Assembly: GCA_037447655.1 (NCBI GenBank)
Contig: JBBHKE010000161.1
Coordinates: 215,046 to 279,045 of the forward strand
Reading direction: 5' to 3'
Length of the DNA: 64,000 bases
Origin: Zygnema cylindricum
Lineage: Eukaryota; Streptophyta; Zygnematophyceae; Zygnematales; Zygnemataceae
The translations under genes and the position numbers were made by a program. Shown in pieces: positions 22,127 to 33,720 of this stretch. How positions within the stretch are numbered: position 1 is the stretch's first letter; each line of letters begins with the position of its first letter. Below the pieces are notes generated by a model. The model was not told the origin of the DNA. It saw only the letters and a program-made list of their open reading frames with translations, and ran no database searches.

Positions 22127-23034
22127 ATTTAAGCAATGAAAAGAAGAAACTTTATATAGCGGGTGTTCATGATATAATGTTGTGGCATACGAGGCTTTGG
22201 CATGTGAATCTAGATAAGTTAAGAGAGATGAAAAAGATGGGAGTAGTGAAAGGGATTTAGTTCGGTGAAAGTGAGAATCTAAGTGATTGTAGTGGATGTG
22301 CTCAAAGTAAAGCACACAGATTGCCCTTACCAAAAACTGCCACCTAAAAGGGAGAAAAGATTCTACATTTAGTACACAGAGATATTTGGGGGCCGGCCAC
22401 AGTGCCATCACCCGAGGGGAAAGGGTTTATGGTGACTATCACCGATGATTGGTCTCCGTATTCCAGTGTGTATTTTTTGAAAAATAAGTCAAAAGCTTAG
22501 GAATGTTTTAGGGAATATAAAGCATGGAGTGAAAAACTCCATGAATCCTCAATCAAGAGAGTAAGGAGTGACAATGGTTGAGAGTATACCTCTGACCAGT
22601 TTGAGGATTTTATGAGAGAAGATGGAGTGCAACACCAAAAGACAATTCAAGATACCAGGAACAGAATGGGTAGCTGAAAGATTTAATCGGACACTAAGTG
22701 ATAGTGCTAGAAGTATGTTGTCAAATAAGAAGAGAAGAAAAAGGTTTTGGGTAGAAGCAATGAACTGTGTTAATTACCTCAAAAATAGAGTTATTACTTC
22801 AGTTATAAAAGATCAAACACCTTATGAGAGATGGACCGGCCGGAAACCAGACATATCTCACTTCAAGTATTGAGTCTTGATACAGATCGGTCTAATTGGA
22901 AGCTAGATCCTCATGGAAAACCGGGATACTAATAAGAATATGATGAGGATGTTAAAGGATACTGAGTTTATGATCTAAAAAGGGAAGATATAATCTTAGT
23001 AAAGCATCTAGTAGTTATAGATGAAGGAAAGTCT
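22127..23034 (+). pseudogene. Family A integrase
   Basis: The pre-integrase segment (LWHTRLWHVNLDKLREMKK) and zinc finger CSGCAQSKAHRLPLP lie at 22180-22340. The core keeps HRDIWGPATVPS and RVRSDNG and, after a frameshift near 22660, WVAERFNRTLSDSARSML, followed by YERWTGRKPDISHF. Nonsense changes include several TAG or TGA at former CAG or TGG codons. Inactive. Confidence 0.85.
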
Positions 23035-24479
23035 ATGGATCCTTTGAAATATACAAAGTCAATGAAAATCAGATTTGAGTCAGAAAATTATGATGACTTT
23101 GAGCTTCCTAACTATCTAGGTTTTAAGGAAGATGATATTCTTGCAGGTTTATATCAGACCGAAAAGTACTCCGTTGCGGAAACTTTAGTGACAACTCTAC
23201 TCAAAGCCAAAAACGTGGTGGAAATTGATTTAGAATCAAAGGATCGGGGAGAAGCCAAGATTGTTAGAAAGAACCAGCGAGAACCATCTATTCCGACCAC
23301 AGATATTGAGGGGGGAAGGAGAAGTAGCAAAAGATTGCAAGAAAAACAGGTTAATAACAAGGTAACAAAACTATCTCATCAAGATGAACCTCAGACTTAT
23401 GGAGTGGCGATGACTTGTCCAAAAAGGAACCGTTGGACGAAAGCCATCAATGAGGAGACGGCCTCAATTATAGCAGTCAATACTTGGGAGCTGGTGGATT
23501 GTCCACCGAACCGAAAACCAATCGGTTCTAATTGGGTGTTCAAATTAAAATTGAACCCAGATAACACAATTGAGCGCTACAAGGCCTGATTAGTGGCAAA
23601 AGGATTTACACAAAAGGAGGTAATCGACTAAGAGGAAACCTTTGCCCCGGTCGTCAGATTTCCTTCCGTCCGAATACTTCTCAGTTTGGCAGCTGCGAAG
23701 GACATGGAGGTGCACCGAATGGACATCAAATAGCCATTTTGCATGGAGAATTGGAAGAGGAGATCTTCATGCGACAACTCGAAGGGTTTGTGGAGGAAGG
23801 AGAGGAGAGTAAGGTATGTCGGCTGATTAAATCTCTTTATGGTTTGAAACAGGCGCCTCGATAGTGAAATAAGAAGCTTGATGAGTTTCTTACCGGTCTG
23901 GGATATATCCGAATCAGCTGAGATCACTCAATCTATGTTTTCGAAGATGAGGAAGGTTTTATATTTATTGCAATTTATGTTGATGATTTGCTTGTTTTAA
24001 TTAAATCAATGGAAAAAATTAATAAACTTAAAACCGATCTTAAGGGGAGATTTGAAATGAAGGATATGGGAGAGGCAAAATATATTTTGGGAATTCAAGT
24101 AGAAAGAGACCGAAAAAGAAAGATTATAAGATTGACTCAAAAAGAAGCAATGGGGAACATGTTGGAAAAATTTCAGATAGATAAGGCTAATAGTTGTATA
24201 ACTCCAATGGAGTTAAAGAAGGGAAGTGAGGGGAGTGAGGAAGAAAGAGTCATAGTCTTAGACAAGAAATTATCTCATGAGGAACAGAAGTTCATGCAGA
24301 CTATTCCTTACAGGCAAGTAGTGGGAAGTCTAATCTATTTTATGAATTGTACCCGGCCAGATTTAGCTGCAGCTGTAGAAGTGCTGAGTAGAAGTCTAAA
24401 TGCTACCACTAAGAGGAATTGGGAGGCAGCTAAGAGGGTCCTTAGATATTTGATAGGAACTAGAATCTATGGTTGCATT
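23035..24479 (+). pseudogene. Family A reverse transcriptase and RNase H N-terminal part
   Basis: The linker at 23035-23400 precedes RT blocks NRWTKAINEE, TWELVDCPPNRKPIGSNW and ETFAPVVRFPSVRILLSL. Catalytic AIYVDDLL is at about 23971-23994 and intact. A long open stretch (23988-24479) covers the thumb/connection and RNase H start (RYILGIQVER-like, GSLIYFMNCTRPDLAAAVE). Stops at 23587, 23630, 23732 and 23864 break the upstream half. The TRIM at 24480 cuts the RNase H coding sequence. Confidence 0.87.
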
Positions 24480-24585
24480 TGTTGGATTGGCACGTGAAGC
24501 CGGTCCAATACGGGCTAGAATATGGAAACATCCATACTCGAGCCGCCCGTAATAAATTGGGTACGGACCCGCCAGTCTCAACATC

Positions 24586-24657
24586 GAGCTGGTGGCACAG
24601 TGGTAGTGCGTTCGCAGCTGAAGTGAAAGTTCCCAGGTTCGAACCCTGGCCGGCTCA
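24586..24657 (+). tRNA. tRNA-like cloverleaf in TRIM LTR 1
   Basis: 72 nt that fold as acceptor GAGCTGG/CCGGCTC (7 pairs, one G-U), D arm GCAC-AGTGGTA-GTGC, anticodon stem TTCGC/GTGAA (one G-U), 5-nt variable loop, T arm CCAGG-TTCGAAC-CCTGG, and A as discriminator. The A box (TGGCACAGTGG) and B box (GGTTCGAACCC) fit Pol III consensus, and TTTT follows two bases later. The anticodon loop AGCTGAA has G where U33 is expected, so a working tRNA is doubtful. It is best read as an LTR-borne Pol III unit. Confidence 0.75.
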
Positions 24658-24872
24658 ATTTTCCCAAGTGTGGGACATGCCGAATCCCAGATTTCTAGGA
24701 AATCTAACATGGTATTGGAGCCAACGGGATTGCGGATGGTTTTGACCGGCTTTCCCGTGAGGGGGGGTGTTGGATTGGCACGTGAAGCCGGTCCAATACG
24801 GGGTAGAATATAGAAATATCCATACTCGAGCCGCCCGTGATAAATGAGTACGGACCCGCCAGTCTCAACATC

Positions 24873-24944
24873 GAGCTGGTGGCACAGTGGTAGTGCGTTC
24901 GCAGCTGAAGTGAAAGGTCCAAGGTTCGAACCCTGGCCGGCTCA
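24873..24944 (+). tRNA. tRNA-like cloverleaf in TRIM LTR 2
   Basis: Same 72-nt structure as the copy in LTR 1. Differences are confined to the variable loop and the first T-stem strand (CAAGG instead of CCAGG, losing one pair). The A box, B box, acceptor stem and downstream TTTT are conserved. Confidence 0.72.
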
Positions 24945-25004
24945 ATTTTCCCAAGTGTGGGACATGCCGAATCCCGGATTTCTAGGAAATCTAACAGTTG
25001 CATT

Positions 25005-25493
25005 TGGGTGGGGAGAATACTGACATCACTACTTGGAGTGATGCCAGTTATGGTGATGCTCCGTTGAGGAGACGTACTTTTGGATTTGTATTATATGTGG
25101 GTGATGGGGCTTGCTGTTGGAGTAGTAAATACAAAAGGTTATTGCTCAGTCCACCATGGAGGATGAGTATATGACCTCTTTCTCTGGTGTAAAAGAATTG
25201 ATGTGGGTCAAGTCTTTGTTTGGTGAGCTTGGTCACTTTAAGAGTGGTGTGCATAATTTTTTTTGTGATAATTAGGCAGCGATCCCTATTTTTGCCAATC
25301 ATAAACATCATTTTAAAGCCAAACATATGGACATTAGACTCAGCTTTGTTAGAGAGAAAGTAGAAAACAAAATAATCAGTTTAGAGTACTGACTTGATAG
25401 CGAGATGGTAGCAAATATGAGGACCAAACATGTGCCTTCCTCTAAGCCAATTTTCTGTCGGGAGAAGTGTGGTCTGAAATTAAAGAGTGACTA
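25005..25493 (+). pseudogene. Family A RNase H C-terminal part
   Basis: Resumes after the TRIM with TTWSDASYGDAPLRR and FGFVLYVGDGACCW, then a frameshift. A stop replaces Gln in the CDNQAAI motif (GATAATTAGGCAGCG). The HMDIRLSFVREKV and TKHVPSSK ends are readable. The frame ends just before the polypurine tract AAAATAAGGGGAG at 25495-25507. Confidence 0.8.
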
Positions 25494-25507
25494 GAAAATA
25501 AGGGGAG

Positions 25508-26553
25508 TGTTGAAATTGATGGTTCTTTTAGTATTTTCTAGGTCTAAAATAAAGTGCAGAAAAAGAAGCCGAGGCAGTCTGTCTCTAACTTCTCTCTCCA
25601 ACTCCCACATTTGTTGATGACACTGAGAAGTTGGAGAGGAAGCTAGTGCAATGGCTGCCTATGCTATCCAGAGATTTACGGGGTAGTAAAGTAGTTGATT
25701 TACCAAAAGGGAAGTTGTCGCCTAGAGGATTTGATCCTGGTACCTACGGATAGGTAATGCCGCCGGTAGCCATTAGCCTCATCCATTTAGTCTAGGATTA
25801 GTGGTAGACGATATAGAGTTTAATAAATATATAAACATTAACATATAAGCTAATTCATTTAACGGCAACTATATACAGGATACAAAGAGTCAGTTATGAA
25901 AAGTACGGATTACGAGAAAGAAGAATAAATAAGTACCGCGCATTTGTTTCGATAGTGAAACAAATACATCGCAAATATTTATGACGGCTATGATTGAAAT
26001 CGACATTCAATTGGACGGCCGGAAAGAATGCCAAGATCGCGGAAGAATATTTCCGCGGTTTATGGTCCTCGCCACATCGGATGACACGTGGCACCACGAC
26101 ATTGGATTTCGGCATCTCCGGGGATTACGGAAACGAATCCAGAAAAGACACGTGTCGACATTTTGGTCATGTCGTACAATGTTCATACATAAAGTACACC
26201 GGCAGCTGGAACTTTTTTGTATGGTACAGTTATATGATTGTTGCCAAACGTCAATAGATAGAGTTCTAGAGAGAGATAGGACTTAGAAAAATTTGGTAGA
26301 TAGACCCCTCTCTCCCAAAGAGCTTCTATACAAAAGGTCAACTTTTACCCACCATAACTGCTGCTCGCGGAGCAAATTCATAGATTCTTTTTGCTATCAA
26401 CTCAAGGGAGTCTTGCCTTCACAGCGGTGACGGTGGTCAGAGATTTTGTCTTCCAAGGTGGAAGTTATTCTTGCTAAAACACGAAGGGGTCAGGGTTATA
26501 GGCTTCTTCCAAGCTGCCCATCTCTGAGGACCTATGGAGGTCTCAGAGTTGCA
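25508..26553 (+). repeat. 3' LTR of family A element
   Basis: 1046 bp, TGTTGAAATTG...GAGTTGCA. The gag-start ATG is also present near its end (ATGGAGGTCTCAGAG). It is followed by TCCAT, the TSD, and then by the minus-strand A copy. Confidence 0.9.
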
Positions 26554-29180
26554 TCCATTGCATCCGAGTATGACTAAGACTCATCAGGGTGAGACAGCTT
26601 AGTTACCTTGTGAGCGACCTATTTTTCTTGTAGACTTCTGCTGCATCTTCGTCTTCCCTGAAAGTCCGAAGCTGAATAGAGGGAAGTCTCAAGTTCCTCC
26701 TCATTGTCTCATCGGCTCCCCTATCTATAGAAACCGTTCCGGCTCCTCCTCCGCTGTCTCCTCGGAGTGTATAGAGATATGGGGAGATTTCGGTATTTCT
26801 CCCCCATCTTTGATCTCTCTTGAATTTGCAAGTACTTTTTCACTCATGTCCCTTCCGTAAGGTCCGAGTCCTCCTCACTCTTAGAACCAAAACTGATTTG
26901 TATCTTTTAAAAAAAAATTGAAGGAATTAAATGACTTCCCTTCATTAATGACAACTAGGTGTTTTACCAGAATGATATCTTGTTTTGCTAAGTCATAGAC
27001 TTTATATCCCTTTAAATCCTCATCATATCCCACGAAGTTTCCAAGTTTTCCCTTAGCATCTATTTTCCAGTTTTTCTTATCAGTATCAAGATTGATCCTA
27101 TCTTCTTGTCGGCTAACATACTACATTCGTTATCTCTTAGAGTCTAGTTCAACCTCTCAGCTACCCTATTTTGTTTTGGATTATACGGTACACTTTTCTT
27201 ATGCTGAACTCTCTCATCCTCAAATATTCCTCAAACTGGTTAGAGATATAGTCTCCCTCATTATCACTCCTTGTTCTCTTAATGGGCGTTCCGTGCAACT
27301 TGTCACTCCAAGCTTTATATTCTTTGAATTAAGTTGATGCTTTAGACTTTGTCTTTAGGAAGTAGATTCTAAAGTATCTGGACCAATTATGAGTAATTGT
27401 CATCATGAACCTCTTACTTCTTACCGAAGGTACTTTTACTGGGTCCCCAAATGTCTATGTGGACCAGATCTAGTACTCTCTAGCCTCTATATGTGGCAGT
27501 TTTGGGAAAGGGGAGTTTGTGAGCCTTACCTTGGGCACAACCACTACAATCATCCACCATTTCATTATCCCCAAACTGAATGCCTTCTACTACACCAAGC
27601 TTCTTCATTTCCTTCAGCCTATCAAAGTGCACATTCCCCAAACGCTTATGCCAAATCATCAAGTTTGGGACACCAATATAGTAAGAATTCTTCTTTTCAT
27701 TACTCAGGTTAAGCCTAAATATTCCATGGCTACCTTTATTTGCTGTGAAGTAGATTTCATCCCCATATTTAACTCTAAAGACTCCCTTTCTAGTGAAGGT
27801 ATGAAATTTCTTATCATCTAATACCGAAGTAGAGACAATATTTTTGCTCACCTCAAGAATGTAGAGTACATCTGAGAAGGTGAGCATAGAAGTCTTACCC
27901 TCTACTAAGACTTTTAGATCTACCCGAGCCAACTACATCTGTAGTAACTATTCTCCCCATCCTCATACTATAATTGTAGGGATCTTTCTTAGCTTGGTAA
28001 AGAGGTGTTGGTCACGACACATATACATGGATTCACCTGAGTCGATGATTCATCCTTCTTGCGGGGCCTCCCAAGTTGCTCCAAGAGCACACTTATGTTT
28101 GCGAGTGATCTATTTCTCCCACAAATTCTCATCTAGAACGCGTTCCCTCGTCTTCCTCCTCAGAGGACTCGTTCTCCTTGGTCTCTCCATTCACTTTTGT
28201 GACCACAAGTGCCTTCTTCTTCCCTTCAGAAGAACCTTCTCCAAGGATCTCTTGGATCCTCACCTCTCCCAAATCGGTACACTCCCCTATGAAGTGTCCC
28301 GGATTTTGCAAAAATGACAAAGACCCTTTGGGGGGCTTGGTCCTCCAGACTGATCTCTTTCTCATTTGAAGTTGATGTACAGCTTCCTCATATTCTTCCC
28401 ACACAATTCCGTTCCGACAGCTAGAGCTTGAATGCTCTTTTCTCCTCTCCAAATCTCAATAGTGTTCTTCGCACAAGTATCATCTGGACCAATGTATTCC
28501 ACTTCTAAGAAATGTCATCCATATCCTGCAGTCGGTACACTATGTTCTCAAACTCATCAAGAAGCTTCATGATGAGGGTGTTGATTTTTCATCTTCATTG
28601 TACCCGTTCACCCGACACTCACCATCTCCATATACAAACAAGAGAGATCATTACCATAGTCTAACATTTTCCCCCCTTTGTAAATATACTCCCCTAACCT
28701 TTGCTCGGCCAACTGGAGCTCGTGAATGGTACGGGCTCTATAGATATCCACTCTGGTCTCCCACAACTCCTCGGCCTTCAAAATATGAAGATGAAGGTTG
28801 CCAAAGCTTGAGTAAGATGCCTCACAATGAAGTGTTTGGCAGCCATGTTTGTGTATTCCCACATTTGAATATTGTTTTCCTCAGTCTTCACGGTCGTCGC
28901 TCCAGATACCGTGGCGATAGGAGTAAGAGGTCTCTCCTTCCCTTTCCCTTTTTTTGACAAAATAGTGTCCTAGTCGTTTACCTCTTGTGCTGGGGCAGAT
29001 AGTGCAACAGAAAGCGTCACTCCACCAAACCTTGGTGGGGCTCCTTGAGATGGACGTTTTTACTTGTCCACTAACAATACCCTAGTATTGTTTTTCACAC
29101 AAAGCCCTGTCATCATGGCTTCCCAATAAATGAACCCAGATCCGTTGAAGATGGGCACCCTAGAGGGTAAGCCCATAATC
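26554..29180 (-). pseudogene. Older family A copia copy: gag, protease, integrase, linker (minus)
   Basis: Gag at about 29215-28130 includes KHFIVRHLTQAL, YIYKGGKMLDYGNDLSCLYME and a zinc-knuckle remnant. The protease and pre-integrase region at 27932-27480 includes GKTSMLTFSDVLY, MIWHKRLGNVHFDRLKEMKK and CSGCAQGKAHKLPFP. Integrase and the linker to 26559 are strongly degraded. The element continues after the inserted A element at 4574-4356 (RT). Frameshifts are numerous. The PBS remnant, rc of 29166-29180 (GATTATGGGCTTACC), has three changes from the intact site. Confidence 0.82.
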
Positions 29181-31137
29181 TGCAATTCTGTGTCCCCCCA
29201 TTAGACCACAGAATTTGAAAGCCTTTGCAATTTTGTGTCCCCTATTGGACTACAGAATTCAGGAAGCATCTAGGTAGTATTTGACTAACCCCCTTTTTAT
29301 TAGAACCACTGCTACCCAAGTAAGCTAAATAGACAATTTTAGTCCACCCTTGTGTAGTATGGACTCCCTTGAGTCCGCGACAAAAAGAATTAGTGAAAAC
29401 GCCAAACCAGGCGATTAGTTATAAAGTGGCGAAGATGCCAATTTATATACAAGCTTGTTGGGAGAGATGTGGCAACCTCCTCAATCCACTAAGTCCTAGA
29501 CCCCTTTCACAACCCCTATCTAGTGATGTACGACCCAATCAGAGGATTGTTCGGTACAGAAAGGTACTATGGGCCGATGTCCTTTTTTGTACGGCATGTG
29601 TACGAAAAGGCCATGGAGTGGACGTCTATCTCCTCCAAACTTGTCCTCATGCTCTTCATGATTCCCGCTTCCAAATCTTATCTTGCCACGTGGCGCCCCG
29701 TCATGTCACGGCAAAAAAACCGCCAAAGCGGCTATTCGGGATCACGGTGTTGATATGTGCGATTGGATCTAAACCGGCTTTTAATACTAGCCGTCAAAAA
29801 CAAATGGCTGGTAATTTGTTTTGTGCGCATTATATTCCAACTAGCCTCTATGTCTTTTGACTATAATTTCGTTAATCGGATTAATGTTCCTAAACAAATG
29901 TTTTAATAGTTATCACACCCTATATATCTCAGCATAGTTCCTAGACTATACGACAATGCTAACGACTACTTTCACGGACGGCACGTACTAAGATCAAATC
30001 TTGGGTACGTGGAACCTTTTTACTGAATCTTTCAAATAACCTAGGCAGCCATGGCTCCACCTTCCTCACTTTCCTTCAGTGACTGCAACAAGTTTGGGGG
30101 CCAATGAAAGGGTGTGGAGCCAGGCTGCCTATGTGTTTTTTTTCTCCTATTAAAGACCTAGATAATACGTTCTAAATCTATTAATTTCAATAGCCTCTAC
30201 GTACTTTTTGACTAACACCCTTTTCAACTAGAAATAATGTTACCTCAACAGGCAAACGGATAACTTGACTGCACCCCTGTGCACTCTAAACTCCCTTGAG
30301 TACGCAACAAAAAGAATTACTGAAAATACCCAACCAGACGATAAGTTATGAAGTGGCAAAGATGCCAATTTATATACAAGCTTGTTGGGAGAGTGGTGGC
30401 TACCTCCTCAAACCTCTAAGTACTAAACCCCCTCTCACAACCCCTATCTACTGATGTACAACCCAAATCAGAAGACTGTTCAGTACAGAAAGGTACTATG
30501 GCCGATGTCTTTTCTATACGGCTTGGGTACGACAAGGCCATAGAGTGGACGTTTGTATCCTCCGAACTTGTCCTCATGCTCTCCGCGATTCCCGCTTCCC
30601 AATCTTATCTTGCCACGTGGCACCCTCGTCATGTCACGCCCGAAAATCGCCAAAGCGGCTATTTCCTGATCACGGCGATGATATGTGCCGTTGGATCTAA
30701 ACCGAATTTTAATACTAGCTGTTTAAAACAAATGCCCGGTACATTTATTTTGTGCGCATTACATTCCAAGTAGTCTCTATGTCCTTTGACTATAATTTCG
30801 TTAATCAGATTAATGTTCCTAAGAAATGTTTAACAAGTTATCACACCCTATATATCTCTGCATAGTTCCTAGACTATACGATAACGCTAACGGCTACTTT
30901 CACGGACAACACGTACCAGGATCAAATCCTGGGTCCGTGGAACCTTTTTGGTAAAAACTCTTGCCTTCACCTTCCTGTCTCTTTCAAATAACCTAGGCAG
31001 CCATGGCTCCACCTTCCTCACTTTCCTTCAGTGACTGCAACAAGTATGGGGGCCAGTGAAAGGGTGTGGAGGCAGGCTGCCTATGCTTTTCTTTTTTAAG
31101 ACCTAGAAAAGACGTTCTAAATTTATTGATTTCAACA
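29181..31137 (-). repeat. Tandem family A LTRs (minus orientation)
   Basis: Two LTR copies lie head to tail. 29181-30192 (TGCAATTCTG low end, TATTGAAATTAA start on minus) holds a short internal duplication of its end (29181-29275). 30193-31137 (TGTTGAAATCAATAA start) lacks about 60 bp of its end at the junction. Both share the same sequence order (for example GCCATGGCTCCACC and ACGTACCAGGATCAAA). A purine tract (rc of 31138-31148, CCAAAGGGGGG) precedes the outer copy, as expected for a 3' LTR. Unequal recombination between LTRs explains the array. Confidence 0.75.
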
Positions 31138-31148
31138 CCCCCCTTTGG

Positions 31149-32998
31149 TTAAAGCATAAAACTAAGTTTGGCAAAAAAACACACGAACAAAATGGAATTT
31201 TTTGTTGATTAGAGTAAAGGCATGTCAACACTCGTAGGAGTTAGCGTTGCAATCGACAATGTTGAAAGTGTTGTACTCTAACTAGTAAAACCACCCAACC
31301 CGAGTGAAAGTAGATCAATGTAAAAGTACAATAGTAATTGCCTTGCAACCTTCGCTAAAGTGATGCGGAAAAAAGTGATGATATAAATACCATAAGAGTA
31401 ATAAACACATTGATATGCCTTCAACAGGATACAAGTTTTCTCCTTGCGTTAGCGTGACGAACACCTCCAACATGCTTTGAGATTATAATAAGGCGTGTTG
31501 ATGCCAAAATTGGTAGTAGCATGGGAGGCACGTCGCCATGAGGCAGTGTAAAAGAAAGATAAGGTGACAAGTCAAAACATCACAACAAACTTTTTATATG
31601 AAAGAGCTCACGTAAATGTTACTACATCGTTCTCGAAATGTCCTCCAACCATGAGTTGGTGACATCGGACCAAATCTTTGGCAACGATCCTTTGGTCAAA
31701 ATCAAAAGGTTTTAAAGGGTCATACGATTAAATAAATGGCAATAAATATGCGGGTACTAAGGGGTGAAGGTCTCGAAGGGCCTCACCCGTTGCTTGAATA
31801 GTTGGAGATTGCACGAAGTGTCAAAGTTCTCAAGCAAGACGAGAGAGTTTGCCACAACGTCACGAGTGCATATCATAACAATTACAAAATCTAGAGGTAA
31901 GAGGCGGCTTTGGCGTTGAAAGGGCCACAAGAAAGCTTCATTAGTATGTTTTGGTAAAAAAAAAAAAACCTCAATTTTTGCATAAAAATGTTGCCATCTT
32001 GTCGTGTTTCACGTACCTTGTTATTAAAAAGGAAAGTTAAAAGCGGAATTTGAGAAAATAACAAAAAAGTGCCATGTTGCCTTGTAAATGGTGTCGTTTG
32101 CCAAAAGGCATAGTGAGAATTAAAATGCGGCTTGAATTACTTATTAAAAGTTATAAGGAATACGAGTGCACCGTTGCGGTTTAGGGTAACCCTAGTGATA
32201 ACACCATAAGACATTACGGTTGCGAATAAACTCGTAATCGTTGTAAAAGGAATGTCATTGAATAAGGGTATTGGGTTTGGGATAATTGTCTTACAAGGAA
32301 CAAAGTCATTATTCAAACATGGTTCGAGGTTTCTCGTCAGAATGACACAAACTACATAGGTTTTTAGCAACCTAACCAAGGACCTAAAATACAAGAAGAG
32401 CAAAGAAGTGTTCACAACGAGGCAAGAATGAAAAAATGGGTTGATAAAGCGTGGGCTAAAAAATGAGGTATACGTTTGAGGGAAGCTAAATGTTTTATCG
32501 AGGAAAAAAATCAAATTCACATTAGTGAGAGGACGAAAGGTGAATGGATCGGGGGAGGAAGTGAGTGAATATCTAATGATATTTGACAAGGAGGAAGGTT
32601 TGAGGTAGTGTTGAAAGATATCATTTGGGATTGCTCCCTACGATGAGGGGGACAAAAATGATGTATAGATGTAAGTAGGCGATGGTTTTTCACATTATAT
32701 GGTGAAGGTGCAAACAGAGGTTAAACATGTTTGAATATTCACAAAAAGATGTCCACTCATTCTGGTGGATTTGCCAAACCTGGTTGCTTCGATGTGTTCC
32801 TACCCCGCCCTGTCAGCTTTGCTCGCTCTATGCGGGTGTAACTGTGAATACCCTCGTTGGGATTAACATGTGACTTAGCAAAATGGATGTAGATAAAGCT
32901 AAGAGGTGACTCAGTATACGTTTGCAAATAAGATTAAAGTGCCAAGAGCTAGTTTAACACAGTTAGTTTGACATTTGTCATGTCGCATCGTGTTAGTT
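31149..32998. other. Unassigned AT-rich sequence
   Basis: No gene is supported. A purine tract at its left edge suggests the sequence next to 31148 is the decayed interior of the element that owned the outer LTR, but no RNase H motif can be read. Open frames here, such as 32137-32589 on minus, lack recognisable domains and have biased composition. Confidence 0.5.
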
Positions 32999-33261
32999 GC
33001 TTGCACCAGAGGTCGCAATTGGTCAACCGAAACCATGACCGACTGTTAACCGACAGCCCGCGCCGGATCCAAAACGGATTCGGTTGCCAAATTTTGAGGG
33101 CCGGGCGATTGCGGTCGGTGGATTCACCAGAAAAAAAAAACGGTCGGTTACGGTCGGTCAACCAAAAACCAAAAAAAAAGAATTTTTTTTACTGTCCATA
33201 CAATCCAACATTATTGTACTTTGTACTCTTTGGTATCGTGGAAGTACGTGACATCATGATT

Positions 33262-33720
33262 AGCGTCGCAAATCTGACACGGTAGTAACACTATCTTTTT
33301 CGCAAATCTTAGGGAACGCGATAAAGCGTCGCAAATCTGACACGGTAGTAACACTATTCATTTTGCAATCTTAGGGAACGCGACAAAGCGTCGCAAATTT
33401 GACACGGAACACCGCGAATCGTTATAACACTAAAGAAATTATTAGATTAAAGAAAAAAATGGCGTCATTCATTCAAATTTAGTGCCACGAGACGTGGCAG
33501 ATTATGGTCCATGTCCTTAAAAATTGTAATTTGTTCTATTTAAGGTATCAATGTCAAAAATTTGGGGTGCCGATATAGAGTACATAAGGCTAATAAAGAT
33601 TCACGGTGTAATACACTATTCATTTCGCAAATCTTAGGGAACGCGACAAAGCGTCATAAATCTGACACGTTAGTAAACACTATTCATTTCGCAAATCAAA
33701 GGGAACGCGACAAATCGTAA
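33262..33720. repeat. About 63-bp tandem repeat array, split by a MITE
   Basis: Units of the form CGTCGCAAATCTGACACG..AACACTATTCAT..CGCAAATC..AGGGAACGCGACAAAG occur at 33265, 33328, 33391 (partial), 33610 and 33653. The array is interrupted at 33410-33608 by a CACCG-ended MITE. Confidence 0.75.
33410..33608. mobile_element. CACCG-family MITE copy (a)
   Basis: 199 bp, CACCGCGAATCGTTAT...GATTCACGGTG. It sits inside a tandem repeat unit, so the neighbouring unit (GACACGGTAGTAACAC) serves as the empty site. The insert lies at the TA of that unit, flanked by GGAA (a changed GGTA) and TAATACAC. Confidence 0.72.

Larger units (their letters stand above)
24480..24996 (+). mobile_element. TRIM (miniature LTR retrotransposon) with tRNA-like genes in both LTRs
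   Basis: Two direct repeats of 230 and 229 bp (24480-24709, 24768-24996; about nine differences) flank a 58-bp interior. The ends are TGTTGGATT...AATCTAACA. The interior begins with TGGTATTGGAGCCA, 12 of 14 matches to the usual initiator tRNA-Met 3'-end PBS, and ends in GTGAGGGGGGG, a polypurine tract. The 8-bp direct repeat GTTGCATT flanks the element (24472-24479 and 24997-25004), and removing the insert restores the RNase H reading. There is no coding capacity, so it would depend on enzymes of other elements. Confidence 0.88.
4575..26553 (+). mobile_element. Family A Ty1/copia retrotransposon, full span, with nested B composite
   Basis: LTRs at 4575-5621 and 25508-26553 (1047 and 1046 bp), PBS at 5622, polypurine tract at 25494-25507, and TSD TCCAT on both sides. 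Removing the B composite plus one TSD copy (15,033 bp) leaves about 6.9 kb, which includes a 0.5-kb TRIM insertion. Domain order gag, protease, integrase, RT, RNase H identifies Ty1/copia. All domains are recognisable, but each carries stops or frameshifts, so the element is dead. Confidence 0.92.

Noticed and set aside
24586-24657. Ordinary host tRNA gene
   Set aside because: It occurs in both LTRs of one TRIM with identical surrounding sequence and has G instead of U at position 33, so it is a component of the repeat.
32137-32589. 150-residue minus-strand open frame in gene-poor sequence
   Set aside because: Phe/Thr/Ser-biased composition, no recognisable domain, and no splice or promoter context.
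33262-33720. CRISPR-like array
   Set aside because: Units are contiguous degenerate tandem repeats without unique spacers, in eukaryotic DNA inside a hAT-like element.
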